Shown here piece by piece: positions 54,801 to 64,000 of a stretch of DNA of 64,000 nt. The notes below the pieces were generated by a model. That model did not search any database and had not been told where the DNA came from. It worked only from the letters and a program-made list of their open reading frames with translations. The stretch comes from Clusia tigrina (taxonomy: Eukaryota; Arthropoda; Insecta; Diptera; Clusiidae). Numbering within the stretch: the stretch's first letter is position 1; each line of letters starts with the position of its first letter. The stretch covers positions 138,846,291 through 138,910,290 of the forward strand of contig OV050030.1 of NCBI GenBank assembly GCA_920105625.2, written 5' to 3'. The translations under genes and the position numbers were made by a program.

Positions 54801-55372
54801 GATAATATTAATCGTGAATGATAATACAAATCATGGACGGTAAATTAAAATATGAATGTTAAATCGAATCATAAATGATAATATGAATCATGAATGGTAA
54901 AATCAATCATGAACGTTAAATCAATCGTGTATGATAAAATGAGTCATGAATGATAATTTGAATAATGAATGGTAAAATGAATCGAATGGTAAAATAAATC
55001 GTGAATGATATGAATCATGATTGCTAAAATAAATCACGAATGATAAAAATGAATCCAGAATGATAAATATTAATCATGAATGATAAAATAAATGGTCAAT
55101 GGTAAAATGAATCATGAATGATAAAAATGAATCTCGAATGGTAAAATTAATGAACGATAAAACTAATCATGAATGATAAAAAGAATCATGACTGATAATA
55201 TGAATCATGAATATTAAAATGATTCATGATTGTTAAATGGAATCATAAATGAATCATGAATGCCAAAATGAATCATGATTTTTTAAGATATCGTGAATGA
55301 TAGGATGAATCATGAATGATAAAATGAATCATGAATCAAAAAAATTTATCATTAGTGATAAAATGAATCATG
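51866..55372. repeat. Segment matching 27,060-30,561 (offset ~24.8 kb)
   Basis: From the junction near 51.86 kb the sequence follows module 7 from 27.06 kb with private markers such as AAGCGTGAATGATAATAAG (27.76 and 52.56 kb), AAATGTGTCATG (27.95 and 52.76 kb) and GAATATTAAAAATTTAGC (28.63 and 53.44 kb). The order then continues A then B in both places, so the shared block reaches about 11.2 kb (27.06-38.28 against 51.87-63.16 kb). Confidence 0.8.
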
Positions 55373-58300
55373 AATGATAAAAATGAATGGTAAAATGAAT
55401 CATGGATTATAAAAATGAATCATGAATGGTAAAGTGAATCGCGAATGATAATATGAATCATGAATGATAAAAAGAATCATGAAAGAAGAAATGAATAATG
55501 AACGATAAAATGAATCATGAATGATAAAATTAATAATTAATGATAAAATGAATCCTTAATGATAAACATTAACCTTGAATGATAGAATCAATCATGAATG
55601 ATAAAAGTGAATCATGAATGTAAAAGTGAATCACGAATGATAAAATGAATCGTGAATGATAGTAAGAATCATGAATGATTCATGAATAATAAAAACTAAC
55701 CAGTAAGGGTAAGATGCAGAATGAGTGGCATAATTAATCGTGAATAAGAAAATGAAACATGAATGGTGAAATGAATCATGACTGACAAAATAAAAGTGAA
55801 TCGTGAAAGGCAAAATGTATCATGAAAGTTAAATCAATCGTAAATGATAAAATGAATCATGAATGATAATATGAATCATGAGTGGTAAAATGAATAGAAT
55901 GATAAAAACAATCGTGAATGATATAAATCATGAATGATAAAAATCCTGAAGGAAAAAATAAATCATGAATGATAGAATGAGTCATAAATGTAAACTGAAT
56001 CCAGAATGGTAAATCAATCGTGAATGATAAAATGAATCCTGAATGATAAATATTAATCAAGAATGATAAAATGAATCATGATTGAAAAAAAGCATTTTGA
56101 ATGATAATGTAAATCATGAAGTTCAAAATTGAATAATGAATGTTAAAATGAACCGTGAATGATAAAATTTAATAATGAATGTGAAAATGAACCGCGGATG
56201 ATAAAAATGAATCATGAAGGGTAAAATGAATCATGAACGTTAAATCAATAGTGAATGATAAAATGAATCATGAATGATATGAATTATGAATGGGTAAATG
56301 AATCGAATGATGAAAACAATCATGCATGACATGAGTAATGTATCTAAAAAGAATCACGAATGATAAAAATGATTCCTGATTGGAAAAATTAATCATGAAT
56401 GATAGATTGAATCATGAATGTAAAATGAATCATGAATGGTAAATGAATTGTGAATGATAAAAATTAATCCTGAATGATAAATATTAATAATGAATGATAA
56501 AATAATTCATCAATGAAAAAAAGTATCATGAATGATAATATGAATCACGAAGTTTAAAATTTAATAATAAATGTTTAAATGAATCGTGGATGATAAAAAT
56601 GAATCATGAATGGTAAAATCAATCGTGAATAAGAATATGAATCATGAATAAGAAGAATCATGAGAGATAAAAAGAATAATGAATGATAAAATAAATCATG
56701 AATGATAAAATTAATCATTAATGAAAAAATGAATCATTAATGATAAAAATGAATCATGCATGGTAAAATGAATCATGAATAATAAAAATTAATCATGAAT
56801 GGCAAGATGAATCATGAAAGATAGAATGAATCATGAATGATAAAATTAATAATGAATGTTAAAATGAATCATGGTTGATAAAACTGAATAATGAAAGATA
56901 AAATGAATCATGAATGATAAAATGAATCATGAATGATAAAATGAATCATTACTGATAGCAACTAACCATAAATGATAGACTCAATCATGGATGATAAAAT
57001 AAATCTTGAATGGTAAAATGATTGATGAATGATAAAAATGAACAATGAATGATAAACGGAATCATGAATGATCAAAATTAATCGTAAATGATAAAAATGA
57101 ATCATGAATAATAAAAATTAATCATGAATGATAAGAGTGCATCGTGAATGATAATATGAATCGTGAATGACAATAAGAATCATGAATGGTAATATGATTC
57201 CTGAATAATAAAAATTAATCATGAATGGAAGAGCATGAGAGGCAAATTGAAACGTGAATGGTAAAATGAATCATGAATGATAGAATAAATCATTAATTTA
57301 TAAAATGAATCATGAATGGTAAAATGAATCATGGTTGAATAAACTGAATAATGAAAGATAAATGAGTCAAGAATGATAAAATCAGTCATGAATGATAAAA
57401 TGAATCAATAATGATAACAATTAACAATCAATCATGAATGATAAAATAAATCTTGAATGGTAAAATGGTTAATGAATGAAAAAATTAACAATGAATGATA
57501 AACGGAATCATGAATGATGAAAATGAAACATAAATGATAAAAATGAATCATGAATGATAAAATGGAATCGTGAATGATAATAAGAAATATGAATGGGAAT
57601 ATGATTTATGAATAATAAAAATTAAGCTCGAATATTAAAATGAATCATAAATGGAAAGCTGCATCATGAGTGGTAAAATGAATCGTGAAAGTTAAAATGA
57701 ATCATGAACTTTAAATCAATCGTGAATGATAAAATGAATCATGAATGATAATATGAATAATGAATGATAAAATGAATCGAATGGTAAAATCAATCGTGAA
57801 TGATATGAATCATGATTGGTAAAATAAATCACGAATGATAAAAATGAATCCTGAATGAAAAATATTAATCATGAAACATAAAAATGAATCATGAATGTGA
57901 AATTGAATCATGAATGTGAAATTGAATCATGAATGGTAAATGGAATCTTGAATGTTAAAACTAATCGTGAATGATAATATAAATCGTGAATGATAATACA
58001 AATCATGGACGGTAAATTAAAATATGAATGTTAAATCGAATCATAAATGATAATATGAATCATGAATGGTAAAATCAATCATGAACGTTAAATCAGTCGT
58101 GTATGATAAAATGAGTCATGAATGATAGGAATAATGAATGCTAAAATGAATCGAATGGTAAAATGAATCGTGAATGATATGAATCATGATTGGTAAAATA
58201 AATCACGAATGATAAAAATGAATCCTGTATGATAAATATTAATCATGAATGATAAAATGAATGGTCAATGGTAAAATGAATCATGAATGATAAAAATGAA

Positions 58301-58578
58301 TCTCGAATGGTAAAATTAATGAACGATAAAACTAATCATGAATGATAAAAAGAATAATGACTGATAATATGAATCATGACTGATAATATGAATCATGACT
58401 GAAAATATGAATTATAAATATTAAAATGATTCATGAATGTTAAATGGAATCATAAATGAATCATGAATGCCAAAATGAATCATGATTTTTAAAGCTATCG
58501 TGAATGATAGGATGAATCATGAATGATAAAAAGAATCATAAATCAAAAAATGTATCATTAGTGATCAAATGAATCATG
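55373..58578. repeat. Higher-order module 14 (A type, 3,206 bp)
   Basis: Copy of modules 8 and 10. It is 19 bp longer because it keeps one monomer near 58.51 kb (GATAGGATGAATCATGAAT) that both of those copies have lost. A private change is TATCTAAAAAG near 56.34 kb. The LINE site near 56.51 kb is intact and empty. A CCGCGG site lies at 56192-56197. Confidence 0.85.
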
Positions 58579-61500
58579 AATGATAAAAATGAATGGTAAA
58601 ATGAATCATGGATTATAAAAATGAATCATGAATGGTAAAGTGAATCGCGAATGATAATATGAATCATGAATGATAAAAAGAATCATGAAAGAAGAAATGA
58701 ATAATGAACGATAAAATGAATCATGAATGATAAAATTAATAATTTATGATAAAATGAATCGTTAATGATAAACATTAACCTTGAATTATAGAATCAATCA
58801 TGAATGATAAAAGTGAATCATGAATGGAAAAATGAATCACGAATGATAATATGAATCGTGAATGATAATAAGAATCATGAATGATTCATGAATAATAAAA
58901 ACTAATCAGAATGGGTAAGATGTAGAATGAGTGGCATAATTAATCGTGAATAAGAAAATGAAACATGAATGGTGAAATGAATCATGACTGACAAAATAAA
59001 CGTGAATTGTGAAAGGCAAAATGTATCATGAAAGTTAAATCAATCGTAAATGATAAAATGAATCATGAATGATAATATGAATCATGAGTGGTAAAATGAA
59101 TAGAATGATAAAAACAATCGTGAATGATATAAATCATGAATGATAAAAATCCTGAAGGAAAAAATAAATCATGAATGATAGAATGAGTCATAAATGTAAA
59201 CTGAATCCAAAATGGTAAATCAATCGTGAATGATAAAATGAATCCTGAATGATAAATATTAATCAAGAATGATAAAATGAATCATGATTGAAAAAAAGCA
59301 TCATGAATGATAATTAAATCACGAAGTTTAAAATTGAATAATGAATGTTAAAATGAACCGTGGATGATAAAATTTATTAATGAATGTGAAAATGAACCGC
59401 GGATGATAAATATGAATCATGAATGGTAAAATGAATCATGAACGTTAAATCAATAGTGAATGATAAAATGAATCATGTATGATATGAATCATGAATGGTT
59501 AAATGAATCGAATGATGAAAACAATCATGCATGACATGAGTCATGTATGTAAAAAGAATCACGAATGATAAAACTCATTCCTGATTGGAAAAATTAATCA
59601 TGAATGATAGATTGAATCATGAATGTAAAATGAATCATGAATCGTAAATGAATTGTGAATGATAAAAATGAATCCTGAATGATAAATATTAATCATGAAT
59701 GATAAAATAATTTATCAATGAAAAAAAGTATCATGAATGATAATGTGAATCACGAAATTTAATATTTAATAATAAATGTTAAAATGAATCGTGGATGATA
59801 AAAATGAATCATGAATGGTAAAATGAATCGTGAATGATAATTGCAATCATGACTCATAAAAAGACTCATAAATGATAAAATGAATGATAAAATTTAACCA
59901 TGAATGATAGAATCATGAATGATAACATGAATCTTGAATCATAAGAATCATGAATGGTAAAATGTGTCATGAATAATAAAAATTAATCATGAATATTAAA
60001 ATGAATCATGAATGGAAAGATGCATCGTGAGTGGCAAAATATATCATGAAAGGTAAAATGAATCATGAACATTAAATCGATCGTGAATGATAAAATGAAT
60101 CATCAATGAAAAAAAGTATCATGAATGATAATGTGAATCACGAAATTTAATATTTAATAATAAATGTTTAAATGAATCGTGGATGATAAAAATGAATCAT
60201 GAATGGTAAAATCAATCGTGAGTTAGAATATGAATCATGAATGATAAGAAGAATCATGAGAGATAAAAAGAATAATGAATGATAAAATAAATCATGAATG
60301 ATTAAATTAATCATTAATGAAAAAATGAATAATTAATGATAAAAATGAATCATGCATGGTAAAATGAATCATGAATAATAAAAATTAATCATGAATGTTA
60401 AGATGAAGCATGAAAGATAGAATGAATCATGAATGATAAAATTAATAATGAATGTTAAAATGAATCATGGTTGATAAAACTGAATAATGAAAGATAAAAT
60501 GAATCATGAATGATAAAATGAATCATGAATGATAAAATGAATCATTAATGATAACAACTAACCATAAATGATAGACTCCATCATGAATGATAAAATAAAT
60601 CTTGAATGGTAAAATGATTGATGAATGATAAAAATGAACAATGAATGATAAACGGAATCATGAATAATCAAAATTAATCGTAAATGATAAAAATGAATCA
60701 TGAATGATAAAAATGAATAATGAATGATAAAAATTACTCATGAATGATAAAAGTGAATCGGGAATGATAATGTAAATTTTGAATGATAATAAGAATCATG
60801 AATAGTAATATGATTCCTGAATAATAAAAATTAATCATGAATGGAAGAGCATGGCATAATGAAACGTGAATGGTAAAATGAATCATGAATGATAGAATAA
60901 ATCATTAATTTATAAAATGAATCATGAATGGTAAAATGAATCATTAATGGTAACAATTAACCATAACTGATAGACTCACGCATGAATGATAAAATAAATC
61001 TTGAATGGTAAAATGATTAATGAATGAAAAAACTATCAATGAATGATAAACGGAATCATGAATGATGAAAATTAACCATAAATGATAAAAATTAATCATG
61101 AATGATAAAAATTAATCATGAAGGATAAAATGGAATCGTGAATGATAGTAAGAAATATGATTGGTAATATGATTCATGAATAACAAAAATTTAGCACGAA
61201 TATTAAAATGAATCATGAATGGAAAGATGCATAATGAGTGGTGAAATGAATCGTGAAAGTTAAAATGAATCATGAACTTTAAATCAATCGTGTATGATAA
61301 AATGAATCATATAAATAATGAATGGTAAAATGAATCGAATGGTAAAATCAATCGTGAATGATATGAATCATGATTGGTAAAATAAAACACGAATGATAAA
61401 AATGAATCCTGAATGAAAAATATTAATCATGAATCATAAAAGTGAATCATGAATGTGAAAATGAATCATGATTGGTAAATGGAATCTTGAATGTTAAAAC

Positions 61501-63159
61501 TAATCTTGAATGATAATATAAATCGTGAATGATAATACAAAACATGGACGGTAAATTAAAATATGAATGTTAAATCGAATAATAAATGATAATATGAATC
61601 ATGAATGGAAAAATGAATCATGAACGTTAAATCAATAGTGAATGAAAAAATGAATCATGAATGATATGAATCATGAATGGTTAAATGAATCGAATGATGA
61701 AAACAATCATGCATAACATGAGTCATGTAAGTAAAAAGAATCACGAATGATAAAAATGATTCCTGATTGGAAAATTTAATCATGAATGATAGATTGAATC
61801 ATGAATCTAAAATGAATCATGAATGGTAAATGAATTGTGAATGATAAAAATTAATCCTGAATGATAAATATTATTCATGAATGATAAAATGAATCATCGA
61901 TGAAAAAAAGTATCATGAATAATAATGTGAATCACGAAGTTTAAAATTTAATAATAAATGTTTAAATGAATCGTGGATGATAAAAATGAATCATGAATGG
62001 TAAAATGAATCGTGAATTAGAATATGAATCATGAATGATAAGAATAATCATGAGAGATAAAGAGAAAATTGAATGATAAAATAAATCATGAATGATTGAA
62101 TGATGAAAATTAATCATTAATGAAAAAATGAATCATTAATGATACAAATGAATCATGCATGGTAAAATGAATCATGAATAATAAAAATTAATCATGAATG
62201 ATAAAATGGATACGTGAATGATAATAAGAAATATGAATGGGAATATGATTCATGAATAATAAAAATTAAGCTCGAATATTAAAATGAATCATGAATGGAA
62301 AGCTGCATCATGAGTGGTAAAATGAATCGTGGAAGTTAAAAACTAATCATGAACTTTAAATCATTCGTGTATGATAAAATGAATCATGAATGATAATATG
62401 AATAATGAATGGTAAAATGAATTGAATGGTAAAATCAATCGTGAATGATATGAATCATGATTGGTAAAATAAATCACGAATGATGATAATGAATCCTGAA
62501 TGAAAAATATTTATCATGAATCATAAAAATGGTAAATGGAATCTTGAATGTTAAAACTAATCTTGAATGATAATATTAATCGTGAATGATAATACAAATC
62601 ATGGACGGTAAATTAAAATATGAATGTTAAATCGAATCATAAATGATAATATGAATCATGAATGGTAAAATCAATCATGAACGTTAAATCAATCGTGTAT
62701 GATAAAATGAATCATGAATGATAATATGAATAATGCATGGTAAAATGAATCGAATGGTAAAATCAATCGTGAATGATATGAATCATGATTGCTAAAATAA
62801 ATCACGAATGATAAAAATGAATCCAGAATGATAAATATTAATCATGAATGATAAAATAAATGGTCAATGGTAAAATGAATCATGAATTATAAAAATGAAT
62901 CTCGAATGGTAAAATTAATGAATGATAAAGAGAATCATGACTGATAATATGAATCATGACTGATAATATGAATCATGACTGATAATATGAATCATGAATA
63001 TTAAAATGATTCATGAGTGTTAAATGGAATCATAAATGAGTCATGAAAGCCAAAATGAATCATGATTTTTAAAGATATCGTGAATGATAGGATGAATCAT
63101 GAATGATAAAATGAATCATGAATCAAAAAAATTGATCATTAGTGATAAAATGAATCATG
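58579..63159. repeat. Higher-order module 15 (B type, 4,581 bp)
   Basis: Same length as module 11 and very close to it at an offset of about 17,109 bp, including the TGAATGATTGAATGATG patch near 62.09 kb. It keeps GAAAGGCAAAATG near 59.01 kb where modules 9 and 11 share an extra base. This places it outside the module 9/11 pair. A CCGCGG site lies at 59397-59402. Confidence 0.85.
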
Positions 63160-64000
63160 AATGATAAAAATGAATGGTAAAATGAATCATGGATTATAAA
63201 AATGAATCATGAATGGTAAAGTGAGTCGCGAATGATAATATGAATCATGAATGATAAAAAGAATCATGAAAGAAGAAATGAATAATGAATGATAAAATGA
63301 ATCATGAATGATAAAATTAATAATTAATGATAAAATGAATCCTTAATGATAAACATTAACATTGAATGATAGAATCAATCATGAATGATAAAAGTGAATC
63401 ATGAATGGAAAAATGAATCACGAATGATAATATGAATCGTGAATGATAGTAAGAATCATGAATGATTCATGAATAATAAAAACTAATCAGTAAGGGTAAG
63501 ATGCAGAATGAGTGGCATAATTAATCGTGAATAAGAAAATGAAACATGAATGGTGAAATGAATCATGACTGACAAAATAAAATTGAATCGTGAAACGCAA
63601 AATGTATCATGAAAGTTAAATCAATCGTAAATGATAAAATGAATCATGAATGATAATATGAATCATGAGTGGTAAAATGAATAGAATGATAAAAACAATC
63701 GTGAATGATATGAATCATGAATGATAAAAATGAATCCTGAATGAAAAAATAAATCATGAATGATAGAATGTCATAGTCATAAATGTAAACTGAATCCTGA
63801 ATGGTAAATCAATCGTGAATGATAAAATGAATCCTGAATGATAAATATTAATCAAGAATGATAAAATGAATCATGATTGAAGAAAAGCATCATGAATGAT
63901 AATGTGAATCAAAATTGAATAATGAATGTTAAAATGAACCGTGAATGATAAAATTTAATAATGAATGTGAACATGAACCGCGGATGATAAAAATGAATCA
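63160..64000. repeat. Higher-order module 16 (A type, cut by window end)
   Basis: The first 841 bp of a module that matches module 12 (offset 17,109) better than modules 8, 10 or 14: it shares GTGAAACGCAAAATG near 63.59 kb and TGTCATAGTCATAAATG near 63.77 kb. Small differences include AACATTGAATG near 63.36 kb against AACCTTGAATG. A CCGCGG site lies at 63978-63983. The position matching the LINE insertion would be near 64,300, just beyond the window. Confidence 0.8.

Larger units (their letters stand above)
50670..55372. repeat. Higher-order module 13 (B type, recombinant, start deleted)
   Basis: The landmark block is missing: relative to 58,512-58,658 a 147-bp segment has been lost between two 28-bp direct repeats, one of which remains at 50,670-50,697. 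A 38-bp loss near 50.73 kb and a 12-bp loss near 50.86 kb follow. At about 51.86 kb the sequence jumps, skipping roughly 180 bp present in other modules, and then follows 27.06-30.56 kb to the end. GGTTAAATGAATCG blocks lie near 51.46 and 53.94 kb, and a CCGCGG site at 51359-51364. Confidence 0.75.
48632..64000. repeat. Right part of the same satellite array
   Basis: The array resumes after the LINE with the same monomer, the same strand and the same module phase. The sequence from 48632 continues the block that in uninterrupted modules follows AATTCATCAATG (compare 31,693, 39,413 and 56,505). It runs to the end of the window. It contains the rest of the LINE-bearing A module, a recombinant B module, a complete A module, a complete B module and the start of another A module. 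Nothing gene-like is present; the antisense reading frames of 60-75 codons are translations of the repeat. Confidence 0.97.

Noticed and set aside
1..64000. Telomeric repeat
   Set aside because: Unit length and sequence do not match the short G-rich telomere repeats known to me, and the array holds kilobase-scale modules.
1..64000. Promoters, ribosome binding sites or terminators in the satellite
   Set aside because: TATA-like and A-rich strings occur in nearly every monomer by composition. None stands out by position next to a gene.

Overview
The window is almost entirely satellite DNA from what looks like a eukaryotic, probably invertebrate, nuclear genome. About 62.5 kb is one uninterrupted array of a diverged 19-bp monomer, consensus GAATCATGAATGATAAAAT (10 A, 5 T, 3 G, 1 C on the + strand). 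That is about 21% G+C and roughly 3,300 monomers by division. The array enters at base 1 and is still running at base 64,000, so its true ends are outside the window. There is no tRNA, rRNA, CRISPR array, operon or recognisable host gene.

The only non-satellite DNA is a ~1.44 kb insertion at about 47,191-48,631. It is the 5'-truncated 3' end of a non-LTR (LINE) retrotransposon on the - strand. Its reverse-transcriptase frame has the GVPQGSVLGP and FADD motifs, the C-terminal thumb-like region and a ~0.4 kb 3' UTR. It carries an in-frame TGA two codons after FADD. The motif style (GVPQGS, FADD, KYLG, YGIVCWG) is that of the CR1/Jockey-like group. This is the main reason for suggesting an animal, perhaps an arthropod.

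The satellite is organised at several scales. A landmark block, which begins with a shortened monomer followed by GAATCATGGATTATAAAAA, recurs at 1, 4603, 8674, 14335, 18649, 23421, 25575, 30562, 33749, 38283, 41470, 46051, 55373, 58579 and 63160. It is deleted near 50,670. These landmarks cut the array into modules. Right of 25.6 kb two module types alternate: 'A' (about 3.19 kb, one copy of a GGTTAAATGAATCG-type block, GGGTAAATGAATCG in some) and 'B' (about 4.5-5.0 kb, two such blocks about 2.2 kb apart). An A+B pair makes a ~7.7 kb super-repeat. Above that, 38.28-46.9 kb recurs at 55.37-64.0 kb (offset ~17.1 kb), and 27.06-38.28 kb recurs at 51.87-63.16 kb (offset ~24.8 kb).

The left half (1-25.6 kb) is more irregular: modules of 4.60, 4.07, 5.66, 4.31, 4.77 and 2.15 kb, with nested recent tandem duplications of 4,772 bp and 2,154 bp. 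Breakpoints lie in the repeat's own core motifs, as expected for unequal exchange. The LINE sits in only one of the four complete A modules, so it arrived after the modules had multiplied. All module, offset and junction statements come from reading and aligning by eye.
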